Positions 30,032 to 37,593 of a DNA stretch of 64,000 bases are shown piece after piece (position 1 is the stretch's first letter; each line of letters opens with the position of its first letter). The notes beneath the pieces are model-generated. The model had not been told where the DNA came from and did not search any database. It saw only the letters and a program-made list of their open reading frames with translations. The DNA is taken from NCBI RefSeq assembly GCF_024207115.1, contig NZ_CP100128.1, positions 3,472,001 to 3,536,000 of the forward strand. Reading direction: 5' to 3'. The DNA comes from Chromobacterium sp. IIBBL 290-4 (GTDB lineage: Bacteria; Pseudomonadota; Gammaproteobacteria; Burkholderiales; Chromobacteriaceae). The translations under genes were made by a program, and so were the position numbers.

Positions 30032-30867
30032 GCGTGGGCCGGGCCTGTCGATATGTCCAGCTGAGCCGCCAGGCCTATTACAAGCGCCGCCAAAGCGAAA
30101 GCCATCGTGCCGAACGGAATGGCAAAGTGATCGCGTGGGTGAGGGACGTGCGCTTGCGCCAGCCCCGACTGGGAACGCGGAAGCTGCACCATGTGCTGCA
30201 ATCGCGAATGGCGGAAGCGGGGATCAAGCTGGGACGGGACGGTTTGTTCGATCTGTTGCGTACAGCCCGCCTGCTGGTCGTGCCGCAGCGGGCGTACCAT
30301 AAGACCACACACAGTCACCATCGCTTTTACCGCCATCCTAATCTGCTCAAGGCCGGGCCGCACCAAGTCGTCCCGACGGGGCCGGAGCAGGTCTGGGTGG
30401 CGGATATCACCTACTTGCCGACAGCGCAGCGGTTTGCTTACCTGAGTCTCGTGACTGACGCTTACTCAAGGAAAATTGTTGGGTATCACGTGCATGACAG
30501 CCTGCAGGCGGAGGAAGTCAGCGGAGCCCTCAAAATGGCCTTGCGGACGCGACGTTCACGGCAGCCGTTGATTCACCACTCCGATCGCGGCATTCAGTAT
30601 TGTTCGGCCTACTATCAGCAGATCCACGAACGACACGGGCTGATGTGCTCAATGACGGATGGCTACGATTGCTACCAGAATGCCCTGGCAGAGCGGGTGA
30701 ACGGCATTCTAAAAGGCGAACTGCTGCTGCATCGCCCAGCCGATTTGCAGCAGGCGAGGAAAATGGTGGAGCAGTCGGTGAGGATCTACAACCAGGAGCG
30801 CCCTCACCAGGGCTTGAAATACAAGACGCCCGATGAGGTACATCGGGCGTCTGTCGCGAGCATCTGA
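30028..30867 (+). CDS. IS3-family transposase OrfB (DDE integrase catalytic domain)
   Basis: 279 residues. An HTH_21-type region (RQAYYKRRQSESHRAERNGK) precedes the rve integrase core. The DDE triad is visible as Asp in WVADITYLPT, Asp in HHSDRGIQY and Glu in NALAERVNGILKGE, followed by the conserved Lys/Arg-rich segment and the C-terminal NQERPHQGLKYKTPDEV. It catalyses strand cleavage and transfer. It is in the -1 frame relative to OrfA and is likely made mainly as an OrfAB fusion, although a TTG start at 30028 is available. Confidence 0.94.
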   Translation: MSVGRACRYVQLSRQAYYKRRQSESHRAERNGKVIAWVRDVRLRQPRLGTRKLHHVLQSRMAEAGIKLGRDGLFDLLRTARLLVVPQRAYHKTTHSHHRFYRHPNLLKAGPHQVVPTGPEQVWVADITYLPTAQRFAYLSLVTDAYSRKIVGYHVHDSLQAEEVSGALKMALRTRRSRQPLIHHSDRGIQYCSAYYQQIHERHGLMCSMTDGYDCYQNALAERVNGILKGELLLHRPADLQQARKMVEQSVRIYNQERPHQGLKYKTPDEVHRASVASI

Positions 30868-30891
30868 CCAGCGCATGCGGCGCGCTGGCAG

Positions 30892-30917
30892 GTGTCAACC
30901 TATGTCAGGACTGGACA
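30892..30917 (-). repeat. Right inverted repeat of the IS3-family element
   Basis: Reverse complement of the left end with four mismatches. The adjoining CTG at 30918-30920 is the second copy of the target duplication. Confidence 0.93.
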
Positions 30918-31272
30918 CTGGCGCGACGCAGTCGTTGCCGTCGAAGCTGACCGATATGATGGTGTGGCTTTGCGGATCGGCGACAAAGTTGGTGGTGCAG
31001 CTGTAGTGGGTGGAGCCGCCGCCGCTTACGCCCCACGGATAATAAAATCCGCCGCCCTGGATGGGAATCTGTTCATTGTAGGCGCTGCGATAGGTGTAGA
31101 GGATATTGCCGTTCGGCATGGTCAATTGTTTGCTGGGGGCGCCCCAGGTGGCCAGCATTTCGTTCACGTCGCGCCCTTGCCAGCGCATCACTTTTTGCGA
31201 ATAGCCTTGCTGGGTGGCGCAGCCGGCCAGCAGGCCGGCGATGATCAGCAGCGCGCCGAGTCGGGTTTTCAT
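30895..31272 (-). CDS. Small outer-membrane-type lipoprotein with C-terminus altered by IS insertion
   Basis: 125 residues with a lipobox LAGC (Cys18) after MKTRLGALLIIAGL. The body contains GRDVNEMLATWGAPSKQLTMPNGN, the pattern of small SmpA-like lipoproteins of unknown role. The last seven codons (VSSPDIG) lie within the IS right end. Removing the IS and one CTG copy restores a frame ending APANK and a TAA stop, so the native protein was 121 residues and only its last three residues were replaced. It probably remains functional but has lost its adjacent terminator. Divergent from the peptide ABC operon. Confidence 0.8.
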   Translation of the reverse strand: MKTRLGALLIIAGLLAGCATQQGYSQKVMRWQGRDVNEMLATWGAPSKQLTMPNGNILYTYRSAYNEQIPIQGGGFYYPWGVSGGGSTHYSCTTNFVADPQSHTIISVSFDGNDCVAPVSSPDIG

Positions 31273-31522
31273 AGCTGCATCCTTTCATTGAATGATTTCG
31301 TGGCTGCATCCGTTCCTGTTTGGAGCGGACCGGGCGATGAAGGTTCGATTCGCCATTTCACCATGGCGGAGTCATAATTGCCTGTTTCTTTCAAGATGAT
31401 GTCAGCCGGCCAGGCTGTCAATCGTTAAGGTTTTAGCCATACATGCTTTATGTTAACGAGCATGGCGTCATGCGGCCGCTTAGAGTCGCGGCGAACCAGT
31501 CAGATAAAAGGAGAAATGGCCT
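31273..31522. other. Divergent intergenic region, lipoprotein / peptide ABC operon
   Basis: 250 bases with no supported gene. It must hold promoters for both directions. An AT-rich stretch near 31420-31460 is the likely promoter zone for the ABC operon, but I could not assign clear boxes. Confidence 0.35.
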
Positions 31523-33310
31523 ATGTGCCTGAGAAAGCCACTTGTTGTGGCGCTGATGGCGTGGGGGAGCGTGTTGTCGCATCCCGCTGCGGCGGAGAAG
31601 GTGCTGCACGCGGTGTTCAATGCGCCGGAGACGGGATTCGACCCCGCCAAGGTGGCGGATGTCTATTCCGCCATGGTGATCGAACATATCTATGATCCGC
31701 TGTTGACCTTCGACTACCTGGCGCGTCCGGTCAAGGTCAAGCCTAATGTCGTCACCGCGATGCCGACCGTCGGCGACGATGGCAAGACTTACACCTTTCA
31801 TCTGAAGAAGGGCATTTATTTCGCCCCGGATCCGGCGTTCAAGGGCAAGAAGCGCGAGCTGACCGCCGAGGATTATGTTTACTCCATTAAAAGACTGTCC
31901 GATCCCAGCGTGATGTCGCCGCTGTCGGATACCTTCACCGAGAAATTGATAGGCTTGTCCGAGTTGGTGAAGAAGGCCGGCAAGGGCAAGCTGAATTACG
32001 ATACGCCCATCGAAGGCATTCGCGCCTTGGATCGCTATACCCTGCAGCTGAAGTTCAAGGAACCATTCCCGTCCTTGCCCTACGTGCTGGCCGGCAGCTG
32101 GGTGGAGGCGCAGGCGCGCGAGGTGGTCGATGCCTATGGCGACAATACCAATGCGCATCCGGTGGGCACCGGCCCTTATATGCTGAAGGATTGGAAGCCG
32201 GGCAATAGCGTCAGCTTGGTGAGAAACCCCAACTTCCGCCATGAAGTCTTCCAGTATGAGTCCGACGGCAATGCCGCCGATCAGAAAATCGCCAAGCAGA
32301 TGAATGGCAAGCGCTATCCGCAGATTGACCGCATCGAAGTATCGGTCATCCAGGAGGAGCAGCCGACGTGGCTGGCGTTCAAGAACGGCGAAGTGGATTT
32401 GCTGAGCGGCAATCCTTCGATTCCGCAGCCCTTGCTGCGCCAGGTTTTGCGGATGGATCCCAAAGACTCCAGCCGGGCCGAGCTGAAGGCCGAGTTGAAG
32501 GACGCCGGCGTGCAATTGAGCCGCAGCTTGGAGGAAGGCGTGACGTTCTACGCCTTCAATATGAAAGACCCGGTTGTGGGCGGGTACGGCAAGGACAAGA
32601 TCGCTTTGCGCCGCGCCATCGCCATGGCTTTCGATAATGATGAAACCATCCGCGACATCCGCCGCAATCAGGCGGTGCGCATGCAATATATCATTCCGCC
32701 CAATGTCGCGGGCTACAACCCCAACTTCCGGGCCGGCTATCCTTACAACCCCGCCTTGGCCAATGCCTTGCTCGACCAGTTCGGTTATCGCGTCGGCGCG
32801 GACGGTTATCGACATTTGCCTAATGGCAAGCCGCTGGAAGTGGAGTACGTGGCGGGGCCGACTGCGATCGACAAGCAATGGAATGAGTACTGGCAAAAGG
32901 CTTTCGATCGCATCAAGGTGCGCGTCAATTTCCGCATCATTCAGTGGAACGAGCAGATCAAGGCCATGCAAGAGTGCAAGTATGGATTGATCGGCGGCGC
33001 CTGGAATGCGGACTACCCAGATGGCGACAACTTCATGCAGCTGTTGTACGGCCCGAATACCGGCAATAGCAACTATGCCTGCTATCAGTCTCAGCGTTTT
33101 GACGCATTGTATCGCCAGTCGCGGGTGCTGCCGGACGGAGCGGAGCGCAATCGTCTCTACGATCAGATGAACAAAGTCGTAGCCGCCGACACGCCATGGG
33201 TGTTCAGCGATATCCGCTATGTGAATGGCGTGGCTCAGCCCTGGGTGAAAGGCTTCAAGACGCACCCTAACTTCAACGCCATCTGGCGGTTCGTGGACGT
33301 GCAGAAATAA
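31523..33310 (+). CDS. Oligopeptide-type ABC transporter periplasmic binding protein (SBP family 5)
   Basis: 595 residues, large for DppA/OppA-like proteins (about 530-545) and closer to the YejA-type group. The signal peptide is MCLRKPLVVALMAWGSVLSH, cleaved after AAA. The SBP_bac_5 signatures ETGFDPAKVADVYSAMVIEHIYDPLLTFD and VGTGPYMLKDWKPGNSV are visible. It binds peptides in the periplasm. The ATG at 31523 follows AAGGAG (31508-31513) at good spacing. It heads a four-gene operon (31523-37071) with short gaps. The second TonB receptor follows, which fits uptake of one class of substrate across both membranes. Confidence 0.92.
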   Translation: MCLRKPLVVALMAWGSVLSHPAAAEKVLHAVFNAPETGFDPAKVADVYSAMVIEHIYDPLLTFDYLARPVKVKPNVVTAMPTVGDDGKTYTFHLKKGIYFAPDPAFKGKKRELTAEDYVYSIKRLSDPSVMSPLSDTFTEKLIGLSELVKKAGKGKLNYDTPIEGIRALDRYTLQLKFKEPFPSLPYVLAGSWVEAQAREVVDAYGDNTNAHPVGTGPYMLKDWKPGNSVSLVRNPNFRHEVFQYESDGNAADQKIAKQMNGKRYPQIDRIEVSVIQEEQPTWLAFKNGEVDLLSGNPSIPQPLLRQVLRMDPKDSSRAELKAELKDAGVQLSRSLEEGVTFYAFNMKDPVVGGYGKDKIALRRAIAMAFDNDETIRDIRRNQAVRMQYIIPPNVAGYNPNFRAGYPYNPALANALLDQFGYRVGADGYRHLPNGKPLEVEYVAGPTAIDKQWNEYWQKAFDRIKVRVNFRIIQWNEQIKAMQECKYGLIGGAWNADYPDGDNFMQLLYGPNTGNSNYACYQSQRFDALYRQSRVLPDGAERNRLYDQMNKVVAADTPWVFSDIRYVNGVAQPWVKGFKTHPNFNAIWRFVDVQK

Positions 33311-33330
33311 GCGGCCGCGAGGAGAACATT

Positions 33331-34269
33331 ATGTCCGCATTCATCATCCGCCGGCTGCTGCAAATGATCCCGACCCTGTTCGGGGTGATGCTGCTGGTAT
33401 TCACCTTGTTCAACCTGGTTGGCGGCGATCCGTCGCTGGTCTTGGCCGGCAAGCACATGTCGCCGGAAGTCCTGGCCAAGATCCGCGTGCAATTGGGGCT
33501 AGACAAGAGCCTGCCCGAGCAATTCATGCTGTTTGTCCATCAGGTGCTGACGCTGGATTTCGGCATGTCCTGGTCTACCCAGCAACCGGTGGCCGATGTC
33601 ATCGGCAGCCGCATCGGCCCCTCGCTGACGCTGACCGGCGCCATTCTGGCGGTGGATCTGCTGCTTGCCATTCCCTTGGCGGCTTTGGTGGCGTATTACC
33701 GCGGCGGCCTGACCGATCACATCATCACCATGATTTGCACGGTGGCGATGTCGATCAGCGCGCTGATCTACATCATCGCGGGCCAGTTTTTCATCGGTTT
33801 CAAATTGGGCTGGTTTCCGGTGCGAGGCTGGGGCGATTCTTTCTGGGTCAATCTGTTCGTTTACGTGCCGCTGCCGATGCTGATGGGCTTGCTGGTGGCG
33901 CTGGGGCCGGATATCCGTTTCTATCGCAGCTTCTTTGTTGAGGAACTGGGACAGGATTATGTCCGCACCGCCCGCGCCAAGGGCCTGTCCGAGCAGCGCG
34001 TCATGCTCAAGCATGTGCTGCGCAACGCGCTGATTCCGGTGGTGACCAGCATCATGATGTCCTTGCCGTATTTGCTGCTGGGCGCGCTGGTGTTGGAGAG
34101 CTTCTTCGGCATTCCCGGCATGGGCAATGAGGTGATCCAGGCGGTCAACAAGAGCGATTTCCCGGTGATCAAGGCCATCACCATTTATATCGCCATCGCC
34201 ACCATGGTGTTCAATCTGCTGGGCGATCTGGTTTACAAGTGGATCGATCCGCGGGTTCAACTGAAGTGA
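33331..34269 (+). CDS. Oligopeptide-type ABC transporter permease (DppB/OppB/YejB family)
   Basis: 312 residues. The N-terminal helix IIRRLLQMIPTLFGVMLLVF is characteristic of the B-type peptide permeases, followed by LVGGDPSLVL and five further helices. The EAA coupling loop reads YVRTARAKGLSEQRVMLKHVLRNAL and contacts the ATPase. It starts 20 bases after the binding-protein gene (GAGGAG ahead of ATG) and pairs with the C-type permease downstream. The substrate is expected to be peptides, by family. Confidence 0.93.
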   Translation: MSAFIIRRLLQMIPTLFGVMLLVFTLFNLVGGDPSLVLAGKHMSPEVLAKIRVQLGLDKSLPEQFMLFVHQVLTLDFGMSWSTQQPVADVIGSRIGPSLTLTGAILAVDLLLAIPLAALVAYYRGGLTDHIITMICTVAMSISALIYIIAGQFFIGFKLGWFPVRGWGDSFWVNLFVYVPLPMLMGLLVALGPDIRFYRSFFVEELGQDYVRTARAKGLSEQRVMLKHVLRNALIPVVTSIMMSLPYLLLGALVLESFFGIPGMGNEVIQAVNKSDFPVIKAITIYIAIATMVFNLLGDLVYKWIDPRVQLK

Positions 34270-34285
34270 GCGGGGGAGAATAATC

Positions 34286-35344
34286 ATGACGACATTGCAA
34301 ACGACAGCCGCCGTCGCGGCGGCGCCCTCCCGCAGCTTGTGGGGCTTGGGCTGGCAGCGCCTGAAGCGCAATAAGGTGGGTTTCATTTCGCTGTGGGTGG
34401 TGGCGGTGTATCTGCTGATCGCCGTCGGCGGCTGGTTCAATCTGGTGGGCGGGCATTGGACCGATGAAATCGGCATGCCTTATGCGCCGCCGAGCTGGGT
34501 GCAGGAGTCTGCTGATGATGTTTTGCCGGCATTGGCCGGCGTCAAGGCGGAGTCGGCGGCGCCTATCATTGAGCTGACTCGCGCCGAGGACCCCATAGGC
34601 AAGGAGCTGACCGAAGCGGAAAAACATGTGGCGCAATATGCCGACCATACGCCGCCGCGGCTGGAGCGTCTGCCCTTCGGCGGCGATCTGCGTGGTCGCG
34701 ACGTGATTCAGAAAACGCTGAAAGGCACTTCCACCTCCATCTTCGTCGGCCTGTTCGGCGCCTTGTTTTCGCTGGTGATCGGCTGCCTGCTGGGTGCGGT
34801 GTCCGGCTATTTTGGCGGCAAGACCGATGATTTCCTGAACTGGTTCTACAGCGTGTTCACCTCGGTGCCGGACATGCTGCTGCTGCTGTCCTTCGCCGCG
34901 GTTTCCGGCCGTGGCATCACCACCATCATCATGGTGATGGCGTTTACCAGCTGGACCGGCACTTACCGCTTGGTGCGGGCCGAGTACCTGAAATTGAAGG
35001 GGCGCGAATACGTGCGGGCGGCGGACGCCATCGGCGCCGGCAGCGGCCGCAAGATGTTTGTCCACATCTTGCCCAATATCTCCCACCTGCTGCTGGTGCA
35101 GTTTTCCTTGCTGACGGTATCGCTGATCAAATACGAGGCCATTTTGTCGTTTCTGGGCTTCGGCGTCGGCGTGCGCGAAGTCAGCCTAGGTTCGATGCTG
35201 GCGGAGTCGCCGACTGAGCTGATCCAGGGCTACTGGTGGCAGATGCTGGCGGTGACTATCGCCATGTCGGTGCTGGTGACGGCGTTCAGCCTGTTGGTGG
35301 ATGCCTTGCGCGACGCGCTGGATCCGCGCGCGGCCGCGAAGTGA
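34286..35344 (+). CDS. Oligopeptide-type ABC transporter permease (DppC/OppC/YejE family)
   Basis: 352 residues, longer than usual DppC (about 300). The extra length lies between TM1 (about residues 34-55) and the core: a soluble insert of about 90 residues (YAPPSWVQESADDVLPALAG to PPRLERLPFGGD) that faces the periplasm. The conserved FGGDLRGRDV and the EAA loop YVRAADAIGAGSGRKMFVHILPNI follow. The insert, also seen in other long OppC/YejE members, may contact the unusually large binding protein. The ATG at 34286 follows GGGGGAG. Confidence 0.92.
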   Translation: MTTLQTTAAVAAAPSRSLWGLGWQRLKRNKVGFISLWVVAVYLLIAVGGWFNLVGGHWTDEIGMPYAPPSWVQESADDVLPALAGVKAESAAPIIELTRAEDPIGKELTEAEKHVAQYADHTPPRLERLPFGGDLRGRDVIQKTLKGTSTSIFVGLFGALFSLVIGCLLGAVSGYFGGKTDDFLNWFYSVFTSVPDMLLLLSFAAVSGRGITTIIMVMAFTSWTGTYRLVRAEYLKLKGREYVRAADAIGAGSGRKMFVHILPNISHLLLVQFSLLTVSLIKYEAILSFLGFGVGVREVSLGSMLAESPTELIQGYWWQMLAVTIAMSVLVTAFSLLVDALRDALDPRAAAK

Positions 35345-35367
35345 AGCGGGAAGAGGAGAGACCATAA

Positions 35368-37071
35368 ATGAGCAATACCCAACCCCTGCTTTCGGTGCGC
35401 AATCTGCGGGTGAGTTTCCGCCAGGAAGGCGGCGGCACCTTTGAGGCGCTCAAGGGCGTCAGCTTCGACATTCCGGCCCACCGCACCGTGGCGCTGGTGG
35501 GCGAGTCGGGCTCCGGCAAATCGGTGACGTCGATGGCGGTGATGCGCCTGCTGCCGCCGCAGTCCAGCCTGATCGATCCGGCATCCGAACTGCTGTTTCA
35601 GGGCAAGAACCTGCTGGCGATGAGCCCGGCCGAGCTGCGCAAGCTGCGCGGCAAGGATATCGCCATGATTTTCCAGGAGCCGATGAGCTCGCTGAACCCG
35701 GTGTTCACCGTCGGCGAGCAGATCGTCGAAACGCTGACCCTGCATGCCGGCCTCAGCCGCGGCGCGGCCAAGAAGCGCGCGGTGGAGCTGCTGACCGAAG
35801 TGGGCCTGCCAGAGCCGGAAAAACGGGTGAAGGCCTACCCGCATGAACTGTCCGGCGGCCAGCAGCAGCGGGTGATGATCGCCATCGCCATCGCCTGCGA
35901 GCCCAAGCTGTTGATCGCCGACGAGCCGACCACGGCGCTGGATGTCACCATTCAGAAGCAGATCCTGCAATTGATCGCGCAATTGCAGAAGAAGCACGGC
36001 ATGTCGGTGCTGTTCATCACCCACGATCTGGGCGTGGTGGGCGAGTTCGCCGACGAAGTGATTGTGATGCGCCATGGCGTGATCCGCGAGCAGGGCACGG
36101 TCAAGCAGATCTTCGAAGATCCGCAGGACGCCTACACCAAGGCGCTGCTGTCGTGCCGCCCGCACCTGGACCGTAGGCCGGAGCGGCTGGCGGTGATCGA
36201 CGACTTCCTCAAGCCGGGCGGTTATGTGGAACCCGCCGATCGGAGCCGCGGTTACGCGGCGGACGACGAGTTCATTCTGGACGTGCAGGGCCTGTGCAAG
36301 AGCTTCGACATCCGCGAGGGCTTGTTCGGCAAGCGCCAGTTCCACGCGGTGAAGGATGTGTCCTTCAAGCTGGCCAAGGGCAAGACGCTGGGCATCGTCG
36401 GCGAATCGGGCTCGGGCAAAACCACCGTGGGGCTGACGCTGGTGCGGCTGCACCAGGCCACGGCCGGCCGCGCGCTGTTCCATGGCAAAGACCTGATCGG
36501 CATGAGCGCCAAGGAATTCCACGCGTATAAAAAGCGCATCCAGATCATCTTCCAGAATCCGTATGCGTCCTTGAACCCGCGCTTCACGGTGGAGCAGATC
36601 CTGACCGAGCCGATGCTGCTGCACGGCATCGGCCAGAACGCCTCGCAGCGCGCGCAATTGGCGCAAGATTTGCTGGATAAGGTGGGTCTGCCGGCAGGGG
36701 CGCTGCACAAGTACCCGCACGAGTTCTCCGGCGGCCAGCGGCAGCGCATCGCGATCGCGCGCTGCCTGACGCTGAAGCCGGAAGTGCTGATCTGCGACGA
36801 ATCGGTGTCGGCGCTGGACGTGTCGGTGCAGGCGCAGGTGCTGAACCTGCTGCAGGACCTGCAGGACGAGTACAAGCTGTCCTATTTGTTCATCTCGCAC
36901 GATCTGGCGGTGGTGAAGCACATCTCCGACCAGGTGCTGGTGATGAACAAGGGCCAGGTGGTGGAGCAGGCGGACGCGGACGTGATCTACCGCGAGCCGC
37001 AGGACAGCTACACCAAACGGCTGCTGGGCGCGATACCGCAAGGCTGGAACCCGACGCTGGCGCTGGCGTAA
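35368..37071 (+). CDS. Peptide ABC transporter ATPase, two nucleotide-binding domains fused (YejF/GsiA type)
   Basis: 567 residues with two complete ABC domains. NBD1 has Walker A GESGSGKS (about 46-53), signature LSGGQQQR and Walker [16 protein letters not shown]2 has Walker [10 protein letters not shown], signature FSGGQRQR and Walker [13 protein letters not shown]. Both carry the C-terminal oligopeptide-transporter extension (near [13 protein letters not shown] and LLGAIPQGW). The fusion supplies both catalytic sites for the permease pair, so the operon encodes a complete importer. A terminator follows. Confidence 0.94.
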   Translation: MSNTQPLLSVRNLRVSFRQEGGGTFEALKGVSFDIPAHRTVALVGESGSGKSVTSMAVMRLLPPQSSLIDPASELLFQGKNLLAMSPAELRKLRGKDIAMIFQEPMSSLNPVFTVGEQIVETLTLHAGLSRGAAKKRAVELLTEVGLPEPEKRVKAYPHELSGGQQQRVMIAIAIACEPKLLIADEPTTALDVTIQKQILQLIAQLQKKHGMSVLFITHDLGVVGEFADEVIVMRHGVIREQGTVKQIFEDPQDAYTKALLSCRPHLDRRPERLAVIDDFLKPGGYVEPADRSRGYAADDEFILDVQGLCKSFDIREGLFGKRQFHAVKDVSFKLAKGKTLGIVGESGSGKTTVGLTLVRLHQATAGRALFHGKDLIGMSAKEFHAYKKRIQIIFQNPYASLNPRFTVEQILTEPMLLHGIGQNASQRAQLAQDLLDKVGLPAGALHKYPHEFSGGQRQRIAIARCLTLKPEVLICDESVSALDVSVQAQVLNLLQDLQDEYKLSYLFISHDLAVVKHISDQVLVMNKGQVVEQADADVIYREPQDSYTKRLLGAIPQGWNPTLALA

Positions 37072-37096
37072 GCGGCAGGCCTGACGGGCATCCAGA

Positions 37097-37131
37097 CAAA
37101 ACCGGCTCCCATTGGGGGCCGGTTTGTTTTT
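37097..37131 (+). terminator. Rho-independent terminator after the peptide ABC operon
   Basis: AAACCGGC (37099-37106) pairs with GCCGGTTT (37118-37125), with an inner CCC/GGG extension, followed by GTTTTTG. Confidence 0.85.
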
Positions 37132-37593
37132 GTCATGATGATAAGAGTTGATCGATAGTTGCGACATGAGAAATTATCATTTAAACAATGAGGCGGAGTA
37201 ATTTAATTAGAAATTAATCAATATATGAATAAATATATTATTTGCGCTTGTTTGCAAAAAAACAACAATTGGATAGCTGGCGCAATGTGGTTGGTGGAGA
37301 GGGGGCGATGAAGGAATTTTCATGTTCGATCAGGTAAATGTCCGACATTGAAACTCAAAGGCTAATTGGCATGATGTGCTCTTGATTTTCATTTTTTAAA
37401 TCGAATATTTCTTTGGTATGCATGTGGCTTTTCATTATTGCGGATTGTGACGGCGCGTGTTTGCTCGTTGACGACGTATTGGGGAGCTCGCGACACTCAT
37501 TCGCGATCATCTCAAAGCGATGGTCGGGTAGTTCTGTCATGCCGGCACTTGAACTGGCAGGCGGGACCTGAATGGGTCAAGGAGATTTCCGTG
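37132..37593. promoter_or_regulatory. AT-rich control region of the second TonB receptor operon
   Basis: About 460 bases without a supported gene, strongly A+T-rich from 37140 to 37260. An open frame continues from 37438 into the receptor but lacks any signal-peptide or family feature before residue 53. The AT-rich composition and length resemble the region before the first TonB receptor. I could not define a promoter with confidence. Confidence 0.4.

Larger units (their letters stand above)
29577..30917 (+). mobile_element. Complete IS3-family insertion sequence
   Basis: 1341 bases bounded by imperfect inverted repeats of about 26 bases (29577-29602 and 30892-30917; 4 mismatches), beginning TGTCC and ending GGACA. 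It is flanked by a 3-base direct repeat CTG (29574-29576 and 30918-30920), the target duplication size normal for IS3. It carries overlapping orfA and orfB with a frameshift signal. Intact ends, intact frames and perfect target repeats indicate a recent, probably active copy. It lies in the final codons of the lipoprotein gene on the minus strand. Confidence 0.95.

Noticed and set aside
30530..30898. Minus-strand frame within the IS
   Set aside because: Antisense to the DDE domain; Ser-, Pro- and Arg-rich without features.
31523..37071. Interpretation of the peptide ABC operon as a microcin C importer
   Set aside because: The YejABEF-like layout fits general peptide import equally well, and no microcin-related gene is present.
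37438..37593. N-terminal extension of the second TonB receptor
   Set aside because: The 52 extra residues contain no signal peptide, and the ATG at 37594 with AAGGAG gives a standard one.
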